From: Phoebastria nigripes
Lineage: Eukaryota; Chordata; Aves; Procellariiformes; Diomedeidae
Length of the DNA stretch: 64,000 bases
Direction of reading: 5' to 3'
Assembly: GCA_035582835.1 (NCBI GenBank)
Contig: JAYKAV010002508.1
Coordinates: 557,051 to 621,050, forward strand
Shown here piece after piece: positions 35,501 through 50,739 of this stretch. The notes below the pieces were generated by a model that worked only from the letters and a program-made list of their open reading frames with translations, ran no database searches and had not been told where the DNA came from. Numbering within the stretch: the first letter of the stretch is position 1; every line of letters starts with the position of its first letter. The position numbers were made by a program, and so were the translations under genes.

Positions 35501-35563
35501 AAAAAAAAAAGAAAAAAAAAAAAAAAAGAAAAAAAACCCAAAAAACCCCAAAAAAACCCAAAA
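35501..35563. repeat. A-rich tract with AAAAACCC units
   Basis: A10-G-A16-G-A8 followed by alternating CCC/CCCC and A5-A7 blocks. Low-complexity sequence. No retroposed gene body is visible immediately upstream, so I do not call it a processed pseudogene tail. Confidence 0.8.
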
Positions 35564-38500
35564 TTATTACTGATAATTTTCTGGGTGTATTGGGAAGAAG
35601 AATGGAAGTAGAAGGTGCTATCTGCTGTAGCTCATCTCCTTATTTACCTTTTTCTTTGGCTCTTTAAAAAAAAACTGCGCAGATTTGTGAACTGCCATTA
35701 ACACTTAGCTAAGTGGATTTCAGAGAAGATGAGTAGCGAGCTCTTCTTTGCATAGTAACCATTAATCAACATTTCCACAGAAGATGTCTGAATACATATT
35801 GATCAAGCCAGCTGCAGCTGTGATGGGTTTTGGAGACTGATGCAGCTTTCCTCTCCATCCTCCATCCCCCAATTGTGTAACCTATGCAGCAGAAAAACCA
35901 CCCGCTGGTACTTCTGGCCCTGGCATTTCTGCTTTAGTAGGTTGCATCAAAAGGTTGTGTAAGGCTTTTCATTAGTTAAGAGACGACTTAATAAGGAAGG
36001 TCTTGTAATTAAATATTGGACTTGGAGTCAAGGGGACAGTCCCCAGTACTGTCACATGGCCTTTGGATGTCCCACATATCTCAGTGCCTCGGCAATAAAA
36101 TGGGACGGTATTACACCATTTAGTTGCTCCTTTTCCCTAAACCATTTAAACAGGGAGATCTTTTTGAGTATGCCCCCATCTCTTACCTAATACCTATATA
36201 ATGTAAGGCACAGTTAGGGACCCCTACTCCCTAAGGACACTGTGTTGTATTACTGTCATAACAGTAGTAACTAACATATGGACAGTGAGGATCAAACGAA
36301 CACAGAAAAACATTTGGCCCTGTGCATGAGACTCACGGAACATCCAAATGCTAAGAAGTCCTGCTGTTACCTAGCTCTGTGTTGGCTTTGGGCCAATGCT
36401 TTTGCCATGCTGATCGGATTTCTGTTTTTCAGGCTCAGACACAAAATATTAAGTGCAACCCCCCCCTATTCGTGACTCTCTGTTCCCTCGCAGGCTGCCT
36501 TATAATTAAAGGTGTGCAAAATATTTCTATCTGACAAAGCCCAGAGCTGACTTACTGCAAGGTAAATTGAAAGCCCGTTGAATGTGCCATGGAGATAAGA
36601 GGCTGACATCAACTTTTCACAGCTAGTCCAAAAGAAGTAAATTTATGCAGGTTTTTCACCCCTTGAATTGCTATCAGGGACCAAGGTATTAAAGCAGCAG
36701 AAGAAAATATGCTGGACATGGGAGGAGTTCACCATCTCTCTCACAGATTTGTATTAGCTCTCCAAGCATGAAGGTGATTTGGGTGCTAGCAGCTCACTGG
36801 TACTGAGCAGTCAAATGTGCACTTTGAATCTGGCAAGATCATTTTTTTACAGATTTTCACTGGCATAGTTAAGAACTAATCCTCCTGAATGCTTTGCTAG
36901 TTTTTGTTCCTTTATGGTCTTTCAGAGGAATACGAGGACACATAGAATGGCAATTATGGCTCCTCATGGTTTATACTTAGTCATATATTGGTGATTCAGA
37001 AGCAAGCATATGTGAAAAGGCCCAGATGAATCCTCTTGCAAATTCCCTCCTGTCCTATAGCGTATTTAGGTGCCTGATTCAGTTACATTTTTGGAGAGGG
37101 CCCATTGTCATGTCTTTGTGCCCACCATGATGCATGAAGAGTTTTCTTGATGGCTGAAATATTTTAACAACCCTACTGATGCAGCGAGTTGGTTTCAGGC
37201 AAGTGGAGCCAAATTCTCAGCTGGTATTCATACATCAGCACATTTTTCTTCTGATGCCAACTAGGCAGGGTGGTACAGGGTGTTTTAGAAGTCTTTAGTT
37301 TTTCGGCTGGTCAATTTTCCATATGGTTAGGAAATGAGACCTGCTATCTTGAAAATTCAGTGTCTTGAAGCATAACTAAAGTTCCCATTTGAATGTTTTT
37401 GAGTATGCACTGATTGTCAGATCTGCCACAAGGCCATAACAGTCTGTGGACTGACTGAGGCTCACAGGCATATTCTGGGTCTGGACCTGCTATGGATCTG
37501 ACGTTTCATTTTTCCTGTACCTCAATTTCCCCAACTGTAGAAGGGAAATAATGTCTTTCTCTCCTCAGCATACACTTTGGTGTTTATCAGTGAGAAGGAT
37601 CTATAAGAACAATCAATGTGTTCACTGCTAAGCTCATTTTTCTCCAGATAATGCAAATGACCCTTTTTCCAATAGGAATCACAAGCAGATGGTGTGAGGC
37701 GGGGCTGGGAGGCTGGACTTAGGTTTGCAGCTGGGGCAGCTGCTTACTGCAGGACCTTCAGTCAGCTTCTCTGTAAGCCTGTTTCTGATTTCACATGGTT
37801 GTAACTTCCATAAAGGGCATCATTATTTTCACAGCTGGAAATAGGATAAATTGGATGTTGACCCTCTTTACTTGTTTCAGTGACATTGCCTCTGTTTAGT
37901 ATTTCCCTGTGCCCCTACACCCCTTTTCATGCTTTCCATCAATAATCGTAAACCTGACTACTGGCTCTTCAGGCAACTATAGTGGGAGTATGAATACTTA
38001 ACTCAGCCAGGCACTCAGAAGATACTATAAATCTCACTCCCAAAAGTTTGGTAGAAGATAGCATTTAAAAAAATGCCTGTTAAAGCCTAACTACACCATG
38101 GCCACAGTGGTCATTGAGAATTTTTTCTGGTGATTGTAGTGAAACAGAGTTGGACCAATAGCAAGCACGTTTGAAAATCCTGCCTCTTGCTCTAAGCTGG
38201 ATTAGTACTTGACAGTGAAAGAGCGACAGGAGTGAAGGATCCTTTGGACCCAAAGCACCCACTTCTTAGGGACTGGCGAGCTCTAAATGAACTTGGTGCT
38301 TATATTTACATTGCACTTTTTGATCACACTCCTTGTCTCCAGGTGATTGTTGCTCTGGTGATCCCTTGAGCGTATGGCTTTTATGACCTGCACCATGCCA
38401 CCTCCACTCACACCTCCACATGTGGAGTCCAGAAAGCAATGCCTTCCCTCACAGTGCTTTCTTTTACCTCCATGACTTCATCAAAGCATGGCAACTTTCC

Positions 38501-41500
38501 TATAAATTAATGCTGTTGCTTTCAGTTTATTAATGTTTTACTGTGCCACCCTGATGTGTCTCAGCTGCAAGGCAAAATTAAATATTGCTGCATATGTGGG
38601 GCCAGAGTTAAGCCTTGGGGAGGAACAGAGAGAGAGAAAGGAGCGCTGAGCCAGAGGGGCCCTGGAGGCCCTTGGGAGGAGGGGAGAGGTAAGGAGTGGA
38701 GATGACTGTTACCACTGCCACAACCATGGCAGCAGTTTCCTTGTCCCCAAGCCCCTTTCCACACTTCTCATCAGCAGCCGCAATCCTGGCTTCCCAATAA
38801 GCAAGGCAGACAGCAGGACCAGGCTGTTTTGCTGTCCCCAGCAGCCTGTTGTCCTTAGCAACTGCTGTCTTTGCCTCTGCTGTAGACCCAGCTCTAATAT
38901 TTTGTTGTGATTTTGTGTGCTGGTTCCCTGGGTATATCCATACTGCAAAAAAGCATTTAAAACAGCAATGAAGATAAAACAGATAAGACTTTAACAAGGG
39001 CTAGCAACTGAAGTTAAAGCTGATAAGGAAGGTTAGACTCAAGTTGAGTAAAACTCAAGTTATTTCATCTTCTCAGCTACTTTAAGCTGAAATGATTGAC
39101 CTTGATGATCCTTCTCAAAAATTTAGTAAGGGCAAGCATATTGTGTTGAATTTTAATTTGAAGTCATTGACTCTGCTGATCTCCCAGAATATTTTTTCTT
39201 GAAGGGATGCTTTGTAAGTCTAGGGAAAAATCTAAACCCTGTGTCATAGGATCCTCAAACACTGATGAGAAGGCTTTGAAATCTGATGCACAGTCCAAAT
39301 TTTAATGTCTGTGGTTTGGCTCCATCTTTGACCCATAAATGGGAGAGGNTCACGAAACTGTGTGGATACTGCATCAATTGAGCTGGAGCATATGTGCCAA
39401 GTGTGTCCATGCATGTGCATGTAAAGGCTTGAGCCCCCTCCAGTCCATGCTGGATAGCTGTAGGCTACACAAACTCCAAGCTTTTGCAGTGATAGAATGC
39501 AAGTGATGTGGTAATTAGCAACTGTTAACTGAATTTGGTTTTGTACAGTACTTTGAACATATAAACCATGTTATAAGCAATAGCTGTTATTAATTAGTTT
39601 CAGGCTTACCAAATACAACTTCTCAGCAGCAAAAAGAAGCAGTTGTTCTGGAGGTTGCTGTGTAGGTACTAGGCTAACCCTTTTTGGGGTTAAGCTTACT
39701 GTTGTTTATTCAAGCAAAATGCCCACAGAAAGCAGATGGTGATCTTTTTGAGCAAAGACACAGAGGATCAGCTGGTGTGCCGGCATGGGAGAATCTGTAG
39801 AATTATGCTGAATTCTGAAAAGCCTGAAAATTCAAAGGAAAAATCTGTGATGTGAAAAAGTCTGCCTTATACTGACTGTTGCTGTCAGGAAACGCCACCA
39901 AAAGCCAGCGACGAGTTTGTGGGGTGGCACAGTGCCATCCTGTGGGCCACGGAGGTATTTGACAAGGCAACACTCGGACGTGCGACCTGCACTGCGATAG
40001 GGTGTTGGCAGCTTGTGGCAGAGGTGAGTTTGGCCATGAAGGCCCATCTGCATGAGGAGAGTTGCCTGCCTCGGCATGTAAAGTATTTAAGCGGTTTCCT
40101 TTGCTACTGGAGAGCTATCTAGATAGCCAGTGCTGGGGTATGCCATGAACCCTCCACAACATTCATGAAGCTCTACACTCTGGCTGTGCAGAAGCAGGAC
40201 TCACAGGGCAGAAGCCTCCCCTGATAACAGAGATACAGCCTTTTTTTTAAGCGGAGCATGGACTGGCTCTTTCAAGACATGAGAGAGAGGGCAGCTTCTT
40301 TTTGTGCAGTGAGCAGGACCCACACTGCTAGGAGAGCCCCCTGGCCACCAGGCAACAGGGGAGGCTAGTTTAGGGGTGCTGCAGAATGTTCTCCGTGCTG
40401 CTGAAGCTTTGTGGGACATAGGATTAATGGTGCAGAAGAGGAAGTATGGCTCCAGAGCACTCCTTGGAGCAGGGAATGGGACCTCCTGCTCTCCGCTCCT
40501 TCCTTCTTTCCTGGGTGAGAGTTTTTCCACCAGCAACCTGGTGGATCTGCCTTGTTTTGTCATTCTGCTAGTGGATCTTGAAATCGTAACACTTGGCAAA
40601 GACCATGGGAGAGGCAGCTCTGGTAGCACCTGGTGGCCAAATTGCTAGTGCCTGGAGCTTTGGGGCTCTCTTTGGAGGCAGCTGCAATAGAGGAGAGCAC
40701 AGAAAGAAGGTGTCTGGTATCCTGGATGAGTACCCTCACGCCTGAGCTGTTTTATAAGAGGAAGCAACTATCCCCTCTGGCTCTTCCCCTTCTGGTGCTG
40801 TGATAGAAAGCAGCGGTGGTCAGCACGCTAGGCGTGGAGCACGGCCTGTCGGCACGCTCAGAGCTGGACCTCTTGCTTAAGGCTTTAAGCAATACATGTG
40901 GTGAGGTATGGGCTGGTGGTATGTGCTGGGGAGGCCTGAAGCATAAGACAGCCTGAGTGGCGCTGTCATTTGCCTTAGGCACATGGAGAAATTCAGTGTT
41001 TTCTATGGTTTGTGTGTCTGCGGAGTTTGGTGGCAGCTGAGGACAAGCACTTAGCCTTGCTACATTGGATTTAGGCACGTAGAAGGGAATGGATGTGGGA
41101 CTTGGCCACATGAGCCATTTTCTGGAGCAAGTCAATATAGTCTTTGCACCATGTCATAAAGGACATTAAATCCAACAATGTCCTTTTGACTGTTAATGTC
41201 AGAATTAAACAGAACATTTGCTTGAAAGTTGAGATTCCTCAAGGGAGTTCCAGATGGCTCCTAGGGAGAGAAGTGCGAGCTGCATACGGCCAGCACTGTG
41301 TGGGGTTAAACTGGGGATTTAATTTAAGGAAGGATGATGGAGTATTGGGAATTTCCCTGAATATTTTGATTCACTCAGTCAAGCTAAAACTACCAATCTC
41401 ACATGAGGCAGTGCTGCATCTTTCCACTTGAACTGTAACATCAGCTGATTTTATATGTCCGCTGCATCAGTTTTCCTTTGCTGTAGCAGGACACTGGAAG

Positions 41501-43890
41501 GAGTTCGTAGCTTCATCCTCTCATTAGAAACAGAGTTGCTNGCTTCACAATTCTGTTGCTCTTTTTTGCTTCTCTGTTTTAAGATGGGAACTGTAAATAC
41601 ATTGGATCTGGTCTGTTTAATCACATCTCCCTTATGCTTGCACGGTGTAATAGTCTGGCTGCCACCTGTGTCTCTTGATCATAACGGAAGCGAGTAAAAT
41701 TTGCTTCAGTGGAGTTACATCCACTTGAAGTAAATTTCCCTACATTTTTGCTATCCCCAGTGTTTTCAGCTATGACAGAGACACTTAGAGCTTTAAATTA
41801 TTCTCAGTTAACTTGCCAGTAGTTGTTCCTATGTGTAGATCTCCCTCTTACTTACACATATAGTTTGAATGGGATTGCATCTATCATCATTGAGAAGGAT
41901 TCAAGGATCTTGCATGGTAGCAGAAGGCAGCAGGTTTTTTTAAATGTGAGTCTTATTGCATCTTTTCAAATCATAAATGTAGGAGGTGTCTGAAATGGGG
42001 TCGAAAAATTGCACAGGAGAGTTTAGATCCCATTCCAGAGCATAGTCTATTTTTTCATGTTGCTTGTTTCAGAATGCCTCACCGAGGAGTTAGGAGCTAT
42101 TTACTATGAACTTAGGCATCAGTATCAGACTCTCAAAATTAAGGGCAATAAGGGATAGAGAAATGGGTCCCCAAAATTAATCCTTTGCATCCCTCTACAC
42201 ATACATGAGGCCCACCTTTTAAAAAATGGCAGCAGTGTAGTAGGTTTTGTTTCTGGATGCCTGTAGAAGACCTGCATTCTGCTTTCTGAAATTCAGTCCC
42301 TTTGGAGTGTCAAGCTGAGCATACAACGTCACTGGCCACTTTGGAAATTCTTGGTTTAGTTTTGTACTTTGTATTAAAATATTATTTAAAAGTAAGTAAG
42401 CAATAAGTGAGCAATGAGTAAGTCATAGGCTGGCAAGGAGTACTTTAGTATTTCATTTATTTTATGCTTCAACAGTTGCCTTACTTCATGTCAGTTCCTT
42501 TTAGATACTTTATTACTTTTACATTTGTAGAATTATAGGCATAGAAAAATCTTCTTTGGTCCATCTGCACTCTTTTGGCGCAGTCAAATCTTTCCTATCA
42601 CTTTCTCTGCGTGAGTGATAGTAATCATTATTTAAATGGTGCTTTCAAACAGCATTATGAACTTGGATCTGGCCCCTGGTTTCATGTCAGTCTTTCACTG
42701 CTGTATTATGCTATCTAATTCCTTGCTTATTTGAAATACTTAAAATGACAGTTTTGCTATCCTGTGGCCATACTTTTTGGGTTTTTCACAACATTTTCAA
42801 TGTTGAATGACTATGCGGTAATCAGTTATACTTTCTGAGCTTTTTCCAGACATCTGCTTAATGCTTAAATGTGTTTGATCCCTGCAGTTGCTTTGTTTAT
42901 AGAACATTTGATGAAAGCTGGTCCAGAAAAATTTAGATTTGGGCTTCTGGATTTGCAAATACTTGAAGAAAATTTTTCACACTGAACTAAAAAACCTGTT
43001 TATGTCATGTCTCTTTTTACTTACTGGGACCATTTCTATTGCTATTGATTTTAAGTTTTACATAATCCTTACTTTGGACAGGCAGATGACATTACATACC
43101 TTAACCATGTAATACTTCCAGTGCAAGAGGAGTCTTGTTTGCTGCTAAGGAGCCTTACTAAATAAATTTACNAGCCATAAAGGAGCAGGGATTTTCTCCC
43201 TGTAGATCAGGAAACAAGCTATAANGAAGTGTATTTTACAATTTCTAAGCATTCGTTGGATTATTAATGTGCACGATGGATAAAAGGAGATCCTACATAT
43301 CAAATATTGAATATGTAGACTGTCATCCTCTACTCTTTTCCAGTGGAACATCTTTACTGACTTTGGGGAAGATCCACATCAGATACATCAGTATAAATCT
43401 AAGAGTAGAATCAGACCAACAAACCCCACTGAGATTGTTCACTGTGCAGGAAAATCCAGTGATTTGTCATAGATTCAATTAATGCAGCTGTTGCAGACAT
43501 CTGTCTCTGCCTGTGAATTGTTTGATGGGGTCTCTGACTTATCAAACTCCAAGCAATCACTAGTATCCAGTTANTGTTGCTCTGAATTTTTGGAAAACTG
43601 TGACCTAGCCTTCGTATCTCTACCGGCTTGTTCACTCTCTGTAATCCCTGGATTGAAAACTTCCCTGTCCAATATATAAATCTGCAGAAAAAAGCTTACA
43701 TGAAAGAAAATTCAGTGAGGGAATTTTGCTTTGAAGATCAGCACAGATTTAGCCTGCAAATCAGAGATTTCTCACAATATTGGTGAACTCAAAGCAAGTG
43801 GGCCATACATTTTGTTGGTAGAGCTGGCTTTTTCTTAGAAAACTTTTTGAAGAGTGAATGCATTTTACAAATTCTTACTTGTAATATTTT

Positions 43891-43996
43891 ACACACATAT
43901 ATATATATAGTCATTGCTTAAATATGTAGCTTCTGTGTGAGTGTGAATGTTATATATATTTATATTTATATAAGCATGCATATTTATATATTTTAT
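43891..43996. repeat. TA-rich simple sequence
   Basis: Two runs of alternating TA ('catatatatatata' near 43896-43909, and 'tatatatatttatatttatata' type sequence near 43951-43973) with further 'tatttatata' words. A simple AT-rich microsatellite region. Confidence 0.7.
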
Positions 43997-46900
43997 GTAC
44001 CACTGCCATTTTTTGCTTTCTGAATCTAGCTAGAGCTCTTGACAAATCTTGTTCACTTTGTAGGCTTCTCCAGTCTCTGATGTTTCTCCCACTTCTTTCT
44101 TTCTCCTCCTGTGGTCTTTGGCAATGTTGCAACCAACCTTCTGGCCCAGGGCTTTCTCACTGGTACACTCTTTTTATAGCCTGTTCTTGTTCTTTTTTTC
44201 CTGGCCACTTGAGTCATTGTCAAGCAGTAGCAGGAGTTCCGGGACAACGACGACTAGAAAGTGTATGGTCTTCATGGTGGAATAAGCTGCTTTCACACTC
44301 CTGTACTGAGTGGGAAATGGAATTGTCTTGATGGAAAATACTGTGTAAAAATATAAATGGTGTAAATTCCTTGCAATGTGAGGCTTGAGCTTCTCATAGC
44401 ATTTAGGCAAGTACATGCTTAACTTCTTTAAGCTCATGACTAGCCCTGTCAACTAATCATACAATTCAATTAAGTCTGGACCTCAGAGTTTTGTTTAGGA
44501 CTCAGGAGTCCTAAAATGATTAATTTAATATCACATCCTAACAATGTGTCATAGGAACACATAAACCATCCTGTGTAAAGAAAAATGTAATAGGTAACTT
44601 TTAGGGGCATGTTAGACTGGCAGAATTGAGGCTTTGCACTGTTGACATGCAGAGAGAAATGAAATGTAAGTATTCCTTGCTTTATGAGAAACCATTATGT
44701 GACTTTTCAGACTGTAACAGACTTTGACCAATTTAGGAAGGCCCGAGTGCCACATTTATTCCAGCCACTTCTGTCTTCCCTTTCTCTCTCTTTTGTTGTG
44801 GAGGACTGCAGATATTTTTAGTAACTTATGAATAGCCCTTTAGGTTTCATGTGTCACCAGCACAGATGGACCTCTGCAGCTAGAATGGACTGCATCAAGG
44901 TGTGACAATGGAGAATTCTCTAAATGAAGAAGAGTCATTGCAGGCCCAACATGTTTTCCTTTCGTTGCCTGAATAAATTGTTTCACATCTGATTAAAAAT
45001 AATTTTTAAAAATTCCCTCTCTTGCTCTGATAGACTTCCCTGACGCTGGCATGAAGGAAGAGGCTTATATGCCAAATTGTTAATACAGATCTGTCTTAAA
45101 AGGACTTAAAATTAGACACCAAGAAAATGACTACGGGAATGTAACAAAGTCCCAGTTACAGTAAAGGTCAGACCTTGGGTCTCCATCCTTGGAGCAGCAC
45201 AGCACTGCAATGCATCCTACCAAACTTTGCAACCTTCTAATATGCATATTTCATCTCATGCCAGAAGAGATGTGTATAATTCTCAGCAGCTGTAAGGAAA
45301 AATCCCCCATAAATCAAATCCCACTAGGTGTCAAGGTAAGCAAAGAAAAGTAGCACTTTCCATTGTAGCCAGCTGCAGTTATATTAACAAGATATCTCAA
45401 ATTCAGTCCTTTCAAACATTCTCATTAAGAAATGAACCCTCAGGTTGACATGTCTTAACTGTGATCCATGCAAAATAACACATTTGTCTTGGGCATTTTT
45501 TTAACACTTAACACTTTTTTTTTCTTACTAGGCTGGATTCTGGATGCTGCAAGGCTGTCATGTCAGGACGCTGCAAAAGAGGTTGTTGCATCTTCTTACT
45601 GTGCAGTTGGTGAAGTTTCCCTGTGTGCAGGGAATACAACATTTATTTTAAAGGGATTAACACTCTTAGTTCCAGGAAACTGAAACTAGATGTAAACACG
45701 GGTTGGAGGGAGGAGGCAGAGAGAATCCCATACAAGATTCAAACGTGTCTCATTTCTAGGAAAACTAAACAAAGCAGGATTCATTTTCCAGTGGCTAAAT
45801 AGCAGCAATTTATGAGCTGTTCATCAAAAGCCCCAGACAAGCACTGAGTCCTGTGGGAAACTGGAAATGGACACAGGGCATCTCTAAAAGACTCCGTTAT
45901 TGAAACTTATTTTAAACCTTTTTTCAAGTGGAGGATCCAGTCCTGGCAAATGCATGAGGTCAGCCCTTAGGAGAGCAAATAGCTTTCTCTAGAGAATTGA
46001 ACAAGCGGCCAAAGTCTGTCCATTTGTGTGCCTGTCCTTTGGCCCTGGATTACTGTGCTTTTTAAAACTGTGTTTTCATAACTCAGATAAATGGTAGATG
46101 TTTCACATAGCTCTACAAGTAGTAATCATCCTGCTCATGCATAGTATCTGAAATCTAAGGGATGGGCCCAAACTAGAGGTATTTCTCATTTACCTATGAA
46201 GTGTCTTGCTTTAGNGTATGTACAGTCAATTCTTGTTGTGAACGTGTGAGTCCATTGCCTGCTCTAAAGGAGGTAGTGACTTAGTTTCAGTGGCTGTAGA
46301 GAGTTTCACTGAAATAACACTGTTCGTAGTCTTTCATGTGATTTAGAAGGCACAATAGCCAGACAGTTCTGAAAATGTAATATAATTGTATTCAGCGTTC
46401 CCAGAAAATGCTCTGAAGTCTTCTCCCATTGCACCATTGTGATAAAAACCTCTGTTGCTTTTCAAGCTCCACGAGTCCATGCTGTGTCGTGCTGAAACTG
46501 ATAGAAAACCCAATTAGCTCTGAAAAGTGAAGGGCAGAGAGGGATGCTCTGGCCTGGAATTCCCTCCCTTCGGCAGCGGCAAAGTTCAGCCGTGCAGCCA
46601 ATACTCCATAACCAAAGGTGGACCTACCCTGTGCATGTTGCCAGCTCTCTGCATAGAAGAGTGGGACGGTGGGAAGAGAGAATTGATTCTGGGAGGGGAG
46701 AGACTGAGAGGAAGAGTGGAGCAAAGGGTGCTCTGAGCATGATGAGTGGGATTTTCAGAGGGTACTCTGGTGGATGCTGGGCATCCAACTTCCCTAGGAC
46801 TCTTTATCAATAGCACCCTGTACATCTTTATGAGTGACTTTTAGCCTGTCTGGCAGTCCTCACAGTCGACATGTGAAGGAAAACAGGTAGAAGGCAGCTC

Positions 46901-49900
46901 ACTCTAATTTGGCAGCTCTCGGCACTTGTAACAGGCGAGGACTGTAATACCTCCTCATGGCTGCTGGCTGAGGGTCTAATCCTCTGATGAGCTGTGACTT
47001 CCTGATTACTTCCTGACTCAGACAGGCTTATAGGACTGGGCTTAAAGAAACCCTGAGGTGCCAGATCCAAAGATGCTTTTGGAGCAGGTCTGCTCAGTAG
47101 TCCTGAGCATGGATGTGAGCCCGCGGTTTTTAGGAGGCAACATTGACTCTATGTTCATATTGTCTGGGCACAAACAATACGGAGACCTATTCTACGTCTT
47201 AGTGTAGGCCAGCTTGCAGTGTGGGACTTCTCTGAGTCATTGTCTATCCTGATCTGTGTGGCAAAGCCACGTGGCTGACCATGGGTAGCCGGAGCTCCCA
47301 TGGACCCTTCTTGCAAGGGCAGTTGTCTTCAGAGTCAACCTAAGTGCAGGCTGCCTTTAGAAAGGTGTGAATATGCTGCAGAAGTCTATGGATACCCTTC
47401 AGATATATGGCACACAGGTCAGAAACTTTAGACCATACTGTGTGCCAGCACAAACAGCAGGGATGTTAGTTACAGGATCGCTTTGCTTTTTCTGTGAAAC
47501 CTTGCTCCGATGCGTTATTTCAAGGAAGACAGTTGGGATTTGCAGGCCAGATCATGTGGTGAGATAAGTAATTCCAGCTCCCTTATTGGAACTAGGCTGA
47601 TTTATACAAGTCTGGTCCCACATTTTTGAAAAATTGTGGATGTAGGGTTTTTTTGTTTGTTTGTTGCACTGAAAACTTGAAGCCTTTTAAATAAAGTATG
47701 TGAGGTAAACAGTTTTTAGATGGAGCATTGAAAATGCAGTGCTTCAGGCTGTTTTCTGGATTCAGACTTTGAGAATACAAGTTCTTTGTAGAGAATCCCA
47801 CATGCGGTGGGAGAAGAGGGTATTGGGCTTCAAAGTTGACCAAGGAGATGGGACTCAACTGAGGTTTGAACAGCAATCATTGTCCTTATTGGTGATGCCA
47901 TAATACGTGCTTGAATCAAACCCAATGTTGCACAGGCCAAAACCTGATGAAACCATGTAACTAGATATTTGTGATTGTTCCTACCAGTGTGATCCACTGT
48001 TAAATGGGCTGGGCATATGAATAAAATCGGTATTTTTTAAAGTGTGGTGTATTTTTATGTCAAAAAGACTGGTTGCACTCTTGGACTTTATTATGTTCAT
48101 ATGAAATATTTGATGTGGAATTAATACAGCTGTGCGGCTTTCTTAGGATGGTTCACAGCCACTTGCAGAAGTGCATCTTTTCCTCCTCAGAGGTGATTAC
48201 TGCAGTGCTGCACTGAACACCTGCCACAGGGAAAGATGTGAAGGCCACTTGGGACATCCTCCTCCTGGTCCTGCAAGGGTGGTCCCTCTGTTCTGTGACA
48301 GAGCCGCCAAGACCACTCAAGCTTACATCAAATTGAAGTGATCTCGTGGCTAGAGATCAGTATAGTGCTGGTGAGGGGGGTGTGTGTCTCATCACACCTG
48401 CTGCTGCTGCCTCTGTCCCCCCGCTTCTTGCCTCATGGCCCTACAGATACCAAAGGATGNGTGTGTTTGAAAGGACTTTCTCCTTTTCTATACAATGTCT
48501 GGCTCCATTCCAGCCCTTGCCCAAGAAAAGATGTTTTTGAAGGTACCTCTGAGGTGCTTTCACATCTCCCAGATTCTGGGTCTTGTTGGAAACCTAGGCA
48601 AAATCGAGCTGACTCAGGCACTTCTCTAAGTGTTGCCACCTCACAGGAGCGCTAGCTTGCTCCACTAAGCTCACAGCATCTGGGAATGCTCAATGGTAAT
48701 CTCCAAATTACTCCTCACATCTTTTGCTTGCTCCTTGACTTGCCAGCCACAAAGGTAAGTCNGTGTACGTGGAATTTATCCACCGGGGAGGCATTCTGTC
48801 TGCCTTACAATCACACTGAAAGAGAGTGATGAGACAACAGTCAAGGAAAACACCAGACCCTGTTCCCCTCATGAGATGCAGTGGTCTGTATCTTGCTGAA
48901 TGAAGCAGGGGCATTGGTTCACACAGAGCATTTGTTTTCTTCTAGCTTGACATTGTGACAGCGCTGTTACCAGTGGGTATATCTTCTCGTCTGCTCCCTG
49001 TCACTCATCCGAAGTCCTGACTGTCTCTAATCACAGCCTCACCATTATGTAAAGTCCTTGGCTGTCTTTCTAGTTGCTTGAGCCCTGGACTCTCTCACTT
49101 TCAATTTTAAGTTCACACCCATCTTTTGTTCATTTTACAAAGCCTTTGTTCTCTCAGCTGCCTTGTTTCAAACCACAGTCCCAGGCTGACCCCACTTGCC
49201 TATTTGCTTCATCTCTTTCCCTTCTTCTTTCAGTCCAGACGATTCTTGACTCCTCTTTTGGAGGAAAGAGGAAAGTTACTGTCCCAAAAAACTCCACATT
49301 AAAGTGAACGGCACAAATGCCATTCAGGAACCAAAATGTGTCTTGGTTGCCATCGTTACGGACACTATCACTGCAAGCCCTGCATCAGCAGTGGTCAAAA
49401 CCTGCAGCAACATGTAGAAATGACATTGCTCACAACTACCAAAGCATTTTAAAGGTGGGTGCATTATGTCCAGGTATGTTATAGGCAATAATATCAGATA
49501 AATCATCTGTTCAGCCAAAAAAAATCAATTATAATTAATCAGGTTCGGGTTACAATTCAGATCTAGTCATGTCCAATGATGCAAACCCCCTTATCTCCCC
49601 ATCACCACCACCTCTCCCCATTTTCTGTTTATTAAGTAAAACTCAAAATGCTCCTAGAAAAAAATANGTTTTTCCTATGAAAATGCCCATTTTATCCAGC
49701 AGGCAACAAAGATCTGAAATACTGCCAAGGGAGGAGTGGTCATCTCGTCTTTCTCAGGCTGCGTGTAGATGGTCACTCATCAGAACTGTAAATGGATGAT
49801 AGAGATAAAAGCATTTCTAGCCAGGCTGTAAACTTAGTCCTGACCTCCACTCCTGTAAATACTTACAGAATAAAAATGTCACCCCATAGAAACACAAAAT

Positions 49901-50739
49901 TTTGCACAGAACCATACTGCACTGATGTGTGGTGATGCTGTATTATCAACGATCACAATTTCCTGCATGCTTCACGATCATGCCTAGTGACCCTTAGCCA
50001 TTTTATCCCTTCATGCTGGCACCATCCCTAATTCTACATCCTTATCTATTAGGACAAGCTGTCTTCTTTTAACAAGACAGCGTGACATGCCACCTGGCTT
50101 GTGGATACAATCTGATCTTTGCTACTCTGACGAGGGAAGCAGCCAGAAATCGAGGCTAGTGATCTAGTTGCACAAAAAGAAGGGAAGGGAAGGACACATT
50201 TTCATTTTCAGTGATGCTCAGGGGAAAACACATTATTACATGGCTTCCTTCTGAAATCTGGGATTCAGAGAGTCCTGGCAAAAGAAACACCTACTCCAGG
50301 ACTGGGTCTGTGAGCCCCAGAAATCTGTCTTCCTACATTTCCTCAAACATGATGGTAAGTTCTGACACCCTCTTAGTCTGACTGACTGCAGTGTAACTGC
50401 TGTATGACAGATGAGCCAAAGAGTTTTTTGATCCAATTACGTTTAGTGTAAGTTTGGGAGGTTGTTTTTGGAGGAAGGATTGAGGAAGGCATAAGTTGTG
50501 CAAGGCTAACTGATCAGTTGAGCTACATCTGCCATAAAGGCAGCCTATGGAGTATGCAATCATAACTGCATTCATGGGTAATAGAGGTATANAAGAAACA
50601 GCAGGAAGGAGCAGCAGTGAGGAGTATAAATGTATTAATTTTGAGTACAGCATTTATATTTGCTATTGTAATTGGCCTATTATAATGATTTTCCTAGAAG
50701 TGAATTAGCGATCCCAGTAGAGAATACAATTTGGAGAGT

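Larger units (their letters stand above)
32241..50739. other. Long gene-free stretch
   Basis: About 18 kb in which I recognise no gene, RNA gene or clear transposon. Simple sequence: T runs at 34928-34947 and 35043-35058, an A-rich block at 35501-35563, and a TA-rich block at 43891-43996. 41703-41736 has a short phrase reminiscent of the same ancient palindromic repeat as at 30.6 kb. 40200-41140 has two minus-strand frames of 142 and 127 codons with no recognisable homology; part of this segment (near 41060-41090) resembles old amniote repeats. Confidence 0.5.

Noticed and set aside
35501..35563. Possible poly(A) tail of a retroposed gene
   Set aside because: No gene-like sequence precedes it on either strand, no target duplication was found, and the CCC interruptions fit a simple repeat better.
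38608..38997. 129-codon minus-strand frame with Ala-rich segment
   Set aside because: Overlaps other frames of similar length on the same strand and shows no domain. Low-complexity GA-rich sequence underlies its end.
40201..41135. Two minus-strand frames (142 and 127 codons) that might be exons
   Set aside because: Pro/Ser/Ala-rich, with no motif and no supported splice pattern; part of the region resembles an old interspersed repeat.
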